The notes under the pieces were generated by a model. The model searched no databases. It had not been told where the DNA came from and saw only the letters and a list, made by a program, of their open reading frames with translations. Below are positions 15,273 to 23,800 of a stretch of DNA of 25,916 nt, in pieces. Positions within the stretch are counted from its first letter, which is position 1. Each line of letters opens with the position of its first letter. The DNA is from SFTH01 sp051878085 (GTDB taxonomy: Bacteria; Bacillota; Clostridia; Christensenellales; Aristaeellaceae): the NCBI GenBank assembly GCA_051878085.1, contig JBJEJN010000002.1:1-25916 (forward strand), given 5' to 3'. Position numbers and translations under genes: made by a program.

Positions 15273-16514
15273 TTACTCGGTCACGGTGACGGCGCACACG
15301 TCGCTGCGTCCGTTGGAGCTGGTCGCGGTGATTTCACAGCTCCCGGGCGCGCGGGCCGTGACAACGCCCGTCCAGTCCACGTCGGCCACGGAGGGATCGC
15401 TGCTCGTCCAGGTCACGCGCAGGTCGTCGGCGTAGGCGGGAACCACGTCGGCGGTCAGTTGGAGCATCTCGCCCACATGCAGATTCGCTTCCAATTGGCT
15501 CAGCTCCACGTTCACCGGATCCTGGGAATAGAGCGAGACCATCTCCACCCGGTATTCAAAGGACTGATCGCTCCCGTCCATGCCCACCAGACCGCCGATG
15601 CGCACGTCCCAGAGTTGATTCTGAAGATATTCGTTCAGGCCCGCGCCGGAGAGATCCGGGCGGAAGATCAGGCAGCTGCCGGAGCCGCAGGCCTCGGTGC
15701 TCAGGTAGCAGAAGCCGTCGCCCGCGCCGCTGGCGAGGTCGAAGGCAAAGCGCGCGCCGCTGACCTCCTCGATAAGCTCGATCACAGGCGCGGAAGCGCT
15801 TAGATCGTAGATTTCCTCGTTCAGCGAAACCGACCAGGCGATCTGGCTGCGCATCAGCTCCACCGGAAACGCGCCCTCCGCAGGCCAGCACACCTCCGAC
15901 CATTCGGCGGAGGCGTTTCCCTCGTCCACGGCGTACATCACCACGTAGCTCATGCCGCTTGCAGCGTTGGCCAGACCGAAGCCGGTCTCCGCCATGGCGG
16001 GGTTCAGCAGCCAGCGCCGGTGGCCCAGCACGGCAAGGTTCATCGAGCCGTCGTCCCGGGCGAAGTATTCCACGCCGTCCAGCAGGATCTCCGGCCGCAT
16101 CCAGTTGAACTTCGCCAGGTTGCCCTGGCTGGTTCCCAGCAGCGCGGACTCATAGAGCGCATCGTTCATCTGATCCGGCTGCTCGGGGGTGTGGCTGATT
16201 TCGTCGTTGGTGGCCAGCAGCAGCGCGGCGTTCTGGCTGCGCAGACTGTAGAGGGGACTGAGCGCCACCGGATCCAGTCCGGCGATCCAGCGCAGGAAGT
16301 TCAGGTAGTCCAGCGCCTCCTGTTGGGCGGCTTCGGTGAGGCTGCCCGCCGAGGTGCAGCCGTCCGGGTCGGGCTTTTCAGCGTAGGGGGACTCCCCGCT
16401 GCGGCGGCTCGCAAGCTCCCGATAGGCGGCGCGCAGCTCGTCGCGGGTGGCGGCGCAGGCGCAGGAGAGGCACAGCGACATCGCCAGCAGCAGGCAGATC
16501 AGGCGTTTGAGCAT
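15273..16514 (-). CDS. Secreted CAP-domain (SCP/PR1-like) protein with C-terminal Ig-like domain
   Basis: A 413-residue exported protein. The N-terminus MLKRLICLLLAMSLCLSCACA is a signal peptide with probable cleavage after ACA (~21). A CAP-like domain follows (~60-195): the helix EALDYLNFLRWIAGL, the conserved His in ISHTPEQ (~108), and GHRRWLLNP (~164-172) with TGFGLA. His108 and His165 are the usual CAP-cavity histidines by position. A middle region of unclear fold (~200-330) leads to a BIG2-type Ig-like domain at the C-terminus (~340-413; TWTSSDPSVADVD, GVVTARAPGSCEITATS). CAP proteins of Clostridia are mostly uncharacterised exported proteins, so no enzymatic role is claimed. The ATG at 16514 has no visible Shine-Dalgarno, but the signal peptide fixes the start closely. 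Confidence 0.88.
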   Translation of the reverse strand: MLKRLICLLLAMSLCLSCACAATRDELRAAYRELASRRSGESPYAEKPDPDGCTSAGSLTEAAQQEALDYLNFLRWIAGLDPVALSPLYSLRSQNAALLLATNDEISHTPEQPDQMNDALYESALLGTSQGNLAKFNWMRPEILLDGVEYFARDDGSMNLAVLGHRRWLLNPAMAETGFGLANAASGMSYVVMYAVDEGNASAEWSEVCWPAEGAFPVELMRSQIAWSVSLNEEIYDLSASAPVIELIEEVSGARFAFDLASGAGDGFCYLSTEACGSGSCLIFRPDLSGAGLNEYLQNQLWDVRIGGLVGMDGSDQSFEYRVEMVSLYSQDPVNVELSQLEANLHVGEMLQLTADVVPAYADDLRVTWTSSDPSVADVDWTGVVTARAPGSCEITATSSNGRSDVCAVTVTE

Positions 16515-16591
16515 AACAAAAGGCGCGGCAAATTTACAGATGCAGCCGGCTTGCAGGTCATTTTTTCATCGAATCAAGAATAAAACAGGAA

Positions 16592-16597
16592 ATTATA
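16592..16597 (-). promoter_or_regulatory. -10 box for the CAP-domain gene
   Basis: A perfect TATAAT on the minus strand (16597-16592), about 77 bases before the start codon, in an AT-rich patch. The -35 position is not close to consensus at 17-bp spacing; a TTGTCC lies 20 bases upstream. Confidence 0.45.
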
Positions 16598-16641
16598 CAT
16601 TATTTTCGCCAGAAAAAGGACAATTTCCTTTGAAAAGGGGC

Positions 16642-16670
16642 TTTTCAAACTCGTGGTTTTCTGTTAAAAT
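16642..16670 (+). promoter_or_regulatory. Promoter for the EF-G-like gene
   Basis: TTTTCA (16642-16647) and TAAAAT (16665-16670) are separated by exactly 17 bases in the AT-rich part of the gap. The leader to the ATG at 16765 is about 85 bases, with the ribosome-binding site AGGGGGAA at 16751-16758. I see no attenuator or riboswitch in it. Confidence 0.6.
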
Positions 16671-16764
16671 ATAAATACTGTGGCGTATACGGCGCTCTTT
16701 TGCGTACAGCCAGACCTGTTCTGATTTCATTGCAGGAGAATATAGCAAACAGGGGGAATTTCTT

Positions 16765-18846
16765 ATGAAAGACTATCAGGCCAAGAACATCCGCAACCTT
16801 TCCGTTGTTGGACATGGCAGCGAAGGCAAGACCACGCTGGTCGAGGCGCTTCTGTTCACGGCGGGCGCGATCGATCGCCAGGGCCGCGTTGAGGACGGCT
16901 CCACCACCACCGACTTCGAGCCCGAAGAGACCAAGCGCGGCATTTCCATCAGCGCAGCCATGGCTCCGCTGGAGTGGAAGAACACCAAGATCAATCTGAT
17001 CGACATCCCCGGCTACTTTGATTTCGCCGGTGAGCAGTCCGGCCCGCTGACCGTGTGCGAGGGCGCCATCATCACCGTGGGCGCCGTCTCCGGCTTGAGC
17101 GTCGGCGCGGAGAAGGCATGGGCCATGTGCGACAAGACCCACACCTCCCGCATGATCGTCATCAACCAGATGGATCGTGAGAACGCCAACTTCGAGAAGG
17201 CGCTCGCCACCATCACCGAGAAGTACGGCAGCCACATCGCGCCCATCGAGGTGCCGATCGTCGAGAACGGCAAGTTCACCGGCGTGGTCTGCGTGCTTGA
17301 GAACAAGGCCTTCATCGGCGAGGGCAAGACCCTGAAGGAAATCGACATCCCCGCCTCCGTCGCCGACGAGGTCGAGTCCGCCCGCGAGGCCATCATGGAG
17401 GCCGCCGCAGGTGCTGAGGATGAGCTGATGGAGAAGTTCTTCGAGGACGGCGAACTCTCCTTTGAAGATATGATGCACGGCCTGCGCCAGGGCATCAAGG
17501 ACGGCACCGTCGTTCCGGTCGTGTGCTGCTCCGGCATCACCCGCGTTGGCCTGAGCAAGGTTCTGGACAACATCATCGACCTGATGCCCTCCCCGGCGGG
17601 TGCGGTCACCGTGGGCGTGAACCCCAAGACCGGCGACGAGGTCGAGCGCGTCTGCGAGGACAGCGCGCCCTTCTCCGCCCAGGTCTTCAAGACCATGGCC
17701 GACCCCTTCGTGGGCAAGCTGAGCCTGATGAAGGTTGTCTCTGGCACCCTGACCGGCGACATGATGCTCTACAACTCCAATGCCGAGAAGTCCGAGAAGC
17801 CCGGCACCATCTACACCCTGAAGGGCAAGAAGCAGAATCCCACCCAGAAGGTCTGCGCCGGCGACATCTGCGCACTGGCGAAGCTCCAGTCCGTCGCCAC
17901 CGGCAACACCCTCTGCGACGGCAACAACCCCGTGAAGTATCCCGAGATCGAGTTCCCGGCCCCCTGCATCTCCAAGGCCGTCTACGCCAAGAAGGCCGGC
18001 GAGGAAGACAAGATCTTCTCCGGTCTGGCCCGCCTGATGGAGGAGGATCCCACCATCACCGTGACCAAGAACGTGGAGACCACCGAATCCGTGCTGTCCG
18101 GTCTGGGCGAGATGCACATCGAGGTCGTGGCCAAGAAGCTGGCCAGCAAGTTCGGCGCGGAGTGCGTGCTCCAGGATCCCAAGATCCCGTACCGCGAGTC
18201 CATCCGCAAGCCCATCGACGTTCAGGGACGTCACAAGAAGCAGTCCGGCGGCCACGGCCAGTTCGGCGACGTCAAGATCAAGTTCCGTCCCAACGACGAT
18301 CCCAACGATACCGAATTCCACTTTGTTGATTCCGTTGTCGGCGGCACCGTACCGCGCAACTTCATCCCCGCGGTTGAAAAGGGCCTGCGCGACAACATCA
18401 AGCACGGCGTGCTGGCGGGCTTCCCGGTGGTTGGCCTGACCGCAGAGCTGTACGATGGTTCCTACCATCCGGTCGACTCCTCCGAAATGGCGTTCAAGAC
18501 CGCTGCCCGTCTGGCCTTCAAGCAGCTGACCGGCGCGAACCCGATCCTGCTCGAGCCCATCTACCACGTGGAAGTGGATGTGCCGGATCAGTACATGGGC
18601 GACGTCATCGGCGACATGAACAAGCGTCGCGGCCGCATCATGGGCATGGACAAGGTGGGCGAGCTCCAGCGCGTCACCGCCGAGGCCCCGCTGTCCGAGA
18701 TGTTCAAGTACGCCACCGACCTGCGCTCCATGACCCAGGCGCGCGGCTCCTTCACCATGCAGTTCGAGAGGTACGAGGAAGTCCCCGCAACGGATGCGAA
18801 GAAGATCATCGAGACCTGCAAGCAGGAAGAGGAAGACGAGGATTGA
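16765..18846 (+). CDS. EF-G-like translational GTPase (FusA2-type paralogue)
   Basis: A 693-residue protein with the five-domain layout of elongation factor G. The GTPase domain has P-loop GHGSEGKTT (16-24; canonical EF-G reads GHIDAGKTT). Switch II is DIPGYFDF (80-87), so Tyr84 replaces the catalytic His of the DxPGH motif. The guanine-recognition motif is NQMD (134-137), where NKxD is usual. Domain II follows, then GLGEMHIEVVAKKL (domain III), the domain IV motif HKKQSGGHGQFGDV and a C-terminal RGRIMGM/GSFTMQF domain V. Family knowledge: the altered P-loop and DxPGY are typical of EF-G2/FusA2-like paralogues, whose role is unsettled and which cannot replace EF-G in tested species. The gene is monocistronic with its own promoter and terminator, and no rpsL, rpsG or tuf is nearby, unlike true fusA. 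Confidence 0.9.
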   Translation: MKDYQAKNIRNLSVVGHGSEGKTTLVEALLFTAGAIDRQGRVEDGSTTTDFEPEETKRGISISAAMAPLEWKNTKINLIDIPGYFDFAGEQSGPLTVCEGAIITVGAVSGLSVGAEKAWAMCDKTHTSRMIVINQMDRENANFEKALATITEKYGSHIAPIEVPIVENGKFTGVVCVLENKAFIGEGKTLKEIDIPASVADEVESAREAIMEAAAGAEDELMEKFFEDGELSFEDMMHGLRQGIKDGTVVPVVCCSGITRVGLSKVLDNIIDLMPSPAGAVTVGVNPKTGDEVERVCEDSAPFSAQVFKTMADPFVGKLSLMKVVSGTLTGDMMLYNSNAEKSEKPGTIYTLKGKKQNPTQKVCAGDICALAKLQSVATGNTLCDGNNPVKYPEIEFPAPCISKAVYAKKAGEEDKIFSGLARLMEEDPTITVTKNVETTESVLSGLGEMHIEVVAKKLASKFGAECVLQDPKIPYRESIRKPIDVQGRHKKQSGGHGQFGDVKIKFRPNDDPNDTEFHFVDSVVGGTVPRNFIPAVEKGLRDNIKHGVLAGFPVVGLTAELYDGSYHPVDSSEMAFKTAARLAFKQLTGANPILLEPIYHVEVDVPDQYMGDVIGDMNKRRGRIMGMDKVGELQRVTAEAPLSEMFKYATDLRSMTQARGSFTMQFERYEEVPATDAKKIIETCKQEEEDED

Positions 18847-18859
18847 TTCTCAAAATCGA

Positions 18860-18887
18860 GGCGTCGCAGCTTTGCGACGCCTTTTTT
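18860..18887 (+). terminator. Intrinsic terminator of the EF-G-like gene
   Basis: GGCGTCGCA (18860-18868) pairs with TGCGACGCC (18873-18881) around a GCTT loop and is followed by six T (18882-18887), 13 bases after the stop. The remaining bases to the next gene (18888-19004) show no convincing promoter, only the GGAGG at 18992-18996 that serves the permease. Confidence 0.93.
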
Positions 18888-19004
18888 ATGGGATAGCAGC
18901 TGTGCTGCGCACCTTCTCGTACTGGATTTCTGTGCGAAAGAAACAAGCCCGTTCCGGCGCTGCTCCGGCGGCGCTGGACGGCGATTTGAATTGGAGGTTT
19001 ATTC

Positions 19005-19922
19005 ATGGAGACACTCATTCGCGTGCTGGAAACCGCGCTGCCGGTGTTCATCACCCTTGGCATCGGCATGCTCTGCCGCACGAAACACATCCTGACCCGC
19101 GAGGGCGTGGCGCAGATGAAGTCCGTAGCAGTCAACATCGCCCTGCCTGCGGTGCTTTTCTCCGCCTTCGCCACGGCGGAGTATTCCAAGGACAGCATCG
19201 CCATCCCGGTGATGATCTTCCTGCTGTGCTGCGTGGCGCTGGTGCTGGGCTTTGTCGCTGCGAAGCTGCTGAAGGTGCGGGGCGAGCGCACGCCCTTCCT
19301 GATGACCGGCTTTGAGGCGGGCATGCTGGGCTACGGCCTGTTCGCGCTGCTGTTCAAGGGCGAATCCAACTCCAGCTTCGCCATCATCGATCTGGGCCAG
19401 GTGCTGTTCGTGTTCACGCTGTACAAGATCTTGCTGTGCGGCAGGGGCGGCCTGAAGAGCGCGCTGCGGGACGCGCTGGTTTCCCCGGTGCTGTGGGCGA
19501 TCATCATTGGCCTGATCTTCGGTGCAAGCGGGCTGTACGATGCGCTGAAGCCCTCGGGCGTGAGCGGCATTCTGGACTCCATCGCGGGCTTCATCGCCGC
19601 GCCCACCAGCGCGCTGATCCTGCTCTCCATCGGCTTCGATCTGGTTCCCGGCGAGATCCGCTGGCGCAGCACCGCAGCCATCGTGGGCCTGCGCATGGTC
19701 ATTATGGCGCTGATGCTGGGTGCGGCGCTGCTGGTGAACCGCCTGCTGCTGGGCGGGGCGATGCACACCGGCGCGCTGGTGCTGATGTTCATCCTGCCGC
19801 CGCCCTACGTGCTGCCGGTGTTTGCAGACGCGGGGGATGAGCGCGCGAACATCTCCTCCGCGCTGTCCGTGCTGACGCTTTTGAGCATCGCCCTGTTCGC
19901 AGTGATGGCGGCGATCCTCTGA
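19005..19922 (+). CDS. AEC (auxin efflux carrier) family permease
   Basis: A 305-residue integral membrane protein, a normal length for the family. About ten hydrophobic segments are visible, in two groups separated by a short polar middle (CGRGGLKSALRD, ~145-156). The start METLIRVLETALPVFITLGIGMLCR and the segment VNIALPAVLFSAFA (~43-56) are typical of AEC transporters, as are the Pro residues in ILPPPYVLPVFAD (~265-277). Characterised bacterial members move carboxylates such as malate or malonate, but the substrate here is unknown. The start is supported by GGAGG at 18992-18996. It is probably monocistronic, since a terminator lies upstream and the repeat array and bidirectional terminator lie directly downstream. 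Confidence 0.9.
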   Translation: METLIRVLETALPVFITLGIGMLCRTKHILTREGVAQMKSVAVNIALPAVLFSAFATAEYSKDSIAIPVMIFLLCCVALVLGFVAAKLLKVRGERTPFLMTGFEAGMLGYGLFALLFKGESNSSFAIIDLGQVLFVFTLYKILLCGRGGLKSALRDALVSPVLWAIIIGLIFGASGLYDALKPSGVSGILDSIAGFIAAPTSALILLSIGFDLVPGEIRWRSTAAIVGLRMVIMALMLGAALLVNRLLLGGAMHTGALVLMFILPPPYVLPVFADAGDERANISSALSVLTLLSIALFAVMAAIL

Positions 19923-20003
19923 AACCGACCGAAGTATGCTGTAAAACCGACCAAATTACGACAAAAACCGACTATAATATGACAAAAACAGACCGAAGTT
20001 TGG
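19922..20003. repeat. Array of four ~21-bp intergenic direct repeats
   Basis: Four copies of a unit resembling AAAACCGACCGAAGTATG start at about 19922, 19943, 19963 and 19984. The CCGAC core (CAGAC in the last) recurs at 19925, 19947, 19968 and 19989, a period of 21-22 bp, close to two helical turns. The first copy begins at the stop codon of the permease, and the fourth doubles as the left arm of the terminator hairpin. Copies differ in the second half. Origin and role are unknown. Confidence 0.8.
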
Positions 20004-20031
20004 AAATTCAAACCTCGGTCTGTGATGTTTT
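19984..20031. terminator. Bidirectional terminator between the AEC permease and barstar genes
   Basis: ACAGACCGA (19988-19996) pairs with TCGGTCTGT (20015-20023). After one mismatch, GTTTG (19998-20002) pairs with CAAAC (20009-20013) around a six-base loop. On the plus strand the stem is followed by GATG and TTTTT. On the minus strand it runs directly into TTTTTGTC, so it is strongest for the barstar-side operon, which stops 13 bases away at 20036. Confidence 0.85.
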
Positions 20032-20035
20032 TGGA

Positions 20036-20299
20036 TCAATCCTGTGCTCTGAAGTGGAAATCGGGGTTTTCGTCGGCAGCCTCATAGAGGGTCTGGAGCA
20101 GCTTACAGCCGTAGATCCCCAGGGCGTTCAGCATGGCGGCGGGGTGGACGAGGGTCACGTCCGCGCGCATGCAGCTGACCTCGTCCCAGAGCGCGTCCAG
20201 GTTCGCACCGTAGTGGGGCGGAAGCATCAGTGTGTGGGCCAGCTCCGCGTGGGCGGCGGCGCGATCGCGCATGTTCGCGCCATTGATGATTGCGTTCAT
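20036..20299 (-). CDS. Barstar-family ribonuclease inhibitor
   Basis: An 87-residue intracellular inhibitor that blocks the barnase-type RNase encoded just upstream. The match to Bacillus barstar is strong: INGANMRD near the N-terminus, then LPPHYGANLDALWDE, in which Tyr30, Asp35, Trp38 and Asp39 fall at the positions of barstar's barnase-binding helix (Tyr29, Asp35, Trp38, Asp39). Glu73 in YEAADE corresponds to Glu76. The start at 20299 is set by GGAGG five bases upstream; longer in-frame extensions reach back into the RNase gene and lack support. It sits ten bases after the RNase stop, so the pair is co-transcribed. The terminator follows at once. Confidence 0.95.
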   Translation of the reverse strand: MNAIINGANMRDRAAAHAELAHTLMLPPHYGANLDALWDEVSCMRADVTLVHPAAMLNALGIYGCKLLQTLYEAADENPDFHFRAQD

Positions 20300-20309
20300 G
20301 TTGACCTCC

Positions 20310-20798
20310 TCAATCCCAGAGGTACCAGCCGTCCGACCAGTACCAGCCGTCGTAGAGCAGCTCACAGCTTCCGTAGTGGTCGCCGGAGTAGTAGATCAGG
20401 CCGTCGTTGGAGAACAGCAGCCGCTCCGCGCCCCGGTAGCCGCCGCCATAGTTCACGTCGCACTCGTACCATTGGCGGCTGCGCGCGTCGGGCAGCAGGC
20501 CCTCTCGGTTGCCGAAGCGGTCGCCGCCGATGCTCATGCCTGGAGCTACGATCCACAGGTTCCCGGCGGCGCTGTCCCAGCCCAGGGATCGGGCCTCGGA
20601 CTTGGTGAGGTAGTTCTCGGGCAGCTCCTCGAAGGCGTGGAGGTAGAGGGCGACCTCGTCGGGCGCGCTGTACCATTCGCCATACTCCACCAGGAGCTCG
20701 TCGGTGATGGCGATGTCGCCCTCCACCCAGACCTCGGCGATTGCACCGCCGATGGCGAGGCAGAGGAGCAGCAGCAGGGAGAGCAGGCGTTTCATCAT
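20310..20798 (-). CDS. Secreted barnase-type ribonuclease
   Basis: A 162-residue exported guanyl-specific RNase of the barnase family (N1/T1 superfamily). MMKRLLSLLLLLCLAIGGAIA is a signal peptide with likely cleavage at ~21. The barnase core starts at ~43 and contains LPENYLTKSEA with Lys66, the APGMSIGGDRFGNREG loop, Glu112 (the general base, barnase Glu73), Arg122 and Arg126 (Arg83, Arg87) and His141 in DHY (the general acid, His102). Spacing between these residues equals that in barnase, so it is predicted active. Extra parts are about 20 residues before the core and a Tyr/Trp-rich tail, LYDGWYWSDGWYLWD. The ATG at 20798 lies 4 bases after the polC stop, with its GGAGG inside the polC 3' end. 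A TTG at 20819 is in frame but unlikely. Confidence 0.95.
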   Translation of the reverse strand: MMKRLLSLLLLLCLAIGGAIAEVWVEGDIAITDELLVEYGEWYSAPDEVALYLHAFEELPENYLTKSEARSLGWDSAAGNLWIVAPGMSIGGDRFGNREGLLPDARSRQWYECDVNYGGGYRGAERLLFSNDGLIYYSGDHYGSCELLYDGWYWSDGWYLWD

Positions 20799-20802
20799 GC
20801 AA

Positions 20803-23800
20803 TCAACCTCCAAATTCAAACAGGGAGACCTGGCTGGTCTCGGGCAGATCGTTCAGGCAGCCGGCCTGCTTCAGCGTCTCCACCACGCTCTTGGACACCT
20901 TGCGGCGCACCATGTCGTCCTGGGAGATGAAGGGGCCTGCCTTGCGGGCCTCGACGAAGGCCTCCGCCGCGCTGGTGCCCACGCCCGGCAGGGAGTTGAT
21001 GGGCGGCACGATGAAGCCCTCCTCGTCGATGAAGAAGTCCTTCGCGTCGGACTTGTAGATGTCCAGTGGGCGGATGTGCACGCCGCGCAGGTTCATCTCG
21101 ATCAGGATCTCCAGCAGCGTGGCCTCGTCCTCCTTGGTGGCGGTGAGCTCGGCCTTGTCCAGCGCCTTGATGCCCTCGTAGGCCTCGCGCAGCTCGTCCA
21201 CGCTCTGGGTGCACATGTAGGATGCGTTGAAGCTCTCCGCGTTGCGGTGCAGATAGCAGCAGTAGTAGGCTGCGGGGTAGTAGATCTTGAAGTAGGCGAT
21301 GCGCAGCGCCATGGTGACGTAGGCCACGGCGTGGGCGCGGGGGAACATGTACTTGATCTTCTTGCAGCTGTCGATGTACCACGGGGGCGCATCCACGGCC
21401 TGAATGGCCTCCTCCATCTCGGGGCGCAGTCCCTTGCCCTTGCGCACGTTCTCCATGGTCTTGAAGGCGATCTCGCTGTCCACGCCCAGGGCGATCAGCG
21501 CGTTCATGATGTCGTCGCGGGTGCAGATGCACTCCTTCAGCGGAACACCCGCCTTCACCAGGTCGGCGGCGTTGCCCAGCCACACGTCGGTGCCGTGGGA
21601 CAGGCCGGAAATGCGGATCAGCTCCTCCATGGAGGTGGGCTTGGTGTCCTCCAGCATGCCGCGCACGAACTTTGTGCCGAACTCGGGCACGCCCAGCGTA
21701 CCGGTCTTGGACACGCCCAGCTCCTCGGCGGTGATGCCCAGGGCCTCGGTGCCGGAGAACAGCGAGATGATCTTACCGAACACCTCCGGGTCGTGCAGCG
21801 GCACCTTCTGGGGGGCGATGCCGGTGAGATCCTGCAGCTTGCGCAGCATGGTCGGATCATCGTGGCCCAGAACGTCCAGCTTGACCAGCACGTCGTGCAT
21901 GGAGCTGAAGTCGAAGTGGGTGGTGATGGTGTCCGAGGTCATGTCGTCCGCGGGGTGCTGGATCGGCGTGAACTGGAAGATGGAGTACTCCTTGGGCAGC
22001 ACGACCATGCCGGCGGGGTGCTGGCCGGTGGTGCGCTTGACGCCGGTGATGCCGCTGGCCAGGCGCAGCTTCTCGGCGTTGCTCAGGCTCAGACCCCGCT
22101 CCTCGGCGTACTTGAGCACGTAGCCGTAGGCGGTCTTTTCGGCGATGGTGCCGATGGTGCCCGCGCGGAAGCAGAACTCCGCGCCGAAGAGCTCCTTGAT
22201 ATAGTTGTGGGCCACCGGCTGGTATTCGCCGGAGAAGTTCAGGTCGATGTCGGGAACCTTGTTGCCCTTGAAGCCCAGAAAGACCTCGAAGGGGATGTTG
22301 AAGCCGTCGCGGCCCATCTCGGTGCCGCACACCGGGCAGGCCTTGGGCGGCAGGTCGATGCCGCAGGCGTAACCGGCGGGCACGTCGAACTCGTAGTGCT
22401 TGCACTTCGGGCAGATGTAGTGGGCCGAGAGGGAGTTGACCTCCGTGATGCCCGAGAGGAAGGCCACGAAGGACGAGCCGACGGAGCCTCGGCTGCCGAC
22501 GATGTAGCCGTCCGACAGCGACTTGGCCACCAGCTTGACGGCGATCATGTACAGCGTGGAGAAGCCGTAGCCGATGATGGCGTTCAGCTCCTTGTCGATG
22601 CGCTTCTGCACGATCTCCGGCAGCGGGTCGCCGTAGATGGAGATGGCCTTGTCCATGGTGATCTGGCGCAGCTCGTGCTCCGCCTCCGGCCAATAGGGCT
22701 GGAAGGTCTCCTTGCCCTCGGGGTGGGGGAGGAACACGTGCAGCTCCTCCACGCGCTCGGCGATGGCGTTGGGGTTGGTGATGACCACCTCCCGCGCCTT
22801 CTCCGCTCCGAGGTAGGAAAACTCCTCCAGCATGTCATCGGTGGTGCGGAAGTACAGCGGCGGCTGGTTGTCTGCGTCCTCGAAGCCCTTGGAGGCCATC
22901 AGAATCGCGCGGAAGATGCCGTCGGTGGGGTTCATGAAGTGTACATCTCCTGTGGCGCACACCGGCTTGCCCAGTTGATCGCCCAGCCGCACGATCTTTC
23001 GGTTCAGCTCCCGCAGATCCTCGTCCGTGGAGACGGTGCCCTCGCGCTTGAGGAATTCGTTGTTGCCAATGGGCTGGATCTCCAGATAGTCGTAGAAGGA
23101 GGCGATCCTCTTCAGTGTGCGCTCGTCGCGGCCGTCCAATACGGCGCGGAACAGCTCGCCCGCCTCGCAGGCGCTGCCCACGATCAGGCCCTCGCGGTAC
23201 TTTGAAATCAGGCTGCGGGGGATGCGCGGCGTGCGGTGGAAGTAGTTCAGATGACCCTCGCTCACCAGGCGGTAGAGGTTCTCCATGCCCTTTTGGGTGT
23301 AGGCCAGCAGAATGATGTGGTAGGCCTGCTTGCCTGCGTCGGTCTGGTAGCAGGAATTCAGCTCCCCGAGGGTGCTCACACCCTTCTGGGCGCGCACCTC
23401 GTGCAGCACCTTCAGCAGCACCAGGCTCGTGGCCCGTGCGTCGTGCACCGCGCGGTGGGCGTTCGCCAGGGACACGCCCAGCTGCTTGCAGACGTTGCCC
23501 AGCTTGTGGTTCTTGAACTGGGGATACTGGTTGCGTACCAGCGCGAGGGTGTCCAGCACCGGATGGTCGAAGGGCAGCTTCGCCTCCCGGAAGGCCCGGC
23601 GGAAGAAGGAGATGTCGAAGGATGCGTTGTGGGCAACCAGCACCGCGCCCTCGCAGAACTTCGCGAAGGCGGGCATCACGTCCATCAGCGTCGGCTTGCC
23701 CCGCAGCATGGCCGTGGAGATGCCGGTGATCTCGGTGACGCGCTCGGGCACCGGGCAGCCGGGGTCGATCAGTTCGGAGAACTCCGCAACCTCCATGCCG

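Noticed and set aside
16645..18567. A 640-codon minus-strand open frame opposite the EF-G-like gene
   Set aside because: The plus strand encodes all EF-G domains, with promoter and terminator. The antisense frame is low-complexity and results from codon bias.
19973..19978. A perfect TATAAT inside the repeat array as a promoter
   Set aside because: No -35 box lies at 16-18 bp, and any transcript would run straight into the terminator hairpin.
19922..20003. CRISPR-like array
   Set aside because: Units are head to tail with no unique spacers of typical length, copies are degenerate, and no cas genes are present.
19805..20011. A short minus-strand frame with a seven-residue periodic pattern (VGFC-type) over the repeat array
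   Set aside because: The period simply reflects 21-bp DNA repeats read in one frame. The frame runs into antisense of the permease and lies beyond a terminator, with no ribosome-binding site.
20796..20819. A TTG start at 20819 for the barnase gene
   Set aside because: It would lie within polC and put a charged peptide before the signal sequence. The ATG at 20798 has GGAGG at proper spacing.
20704..23205. An 833-codon plus-strand open frame opposite polC
   Set aside because: The PolC motifs on the minus strand are unambiguous. The opposing frame has no recognisable domain and no start signal.
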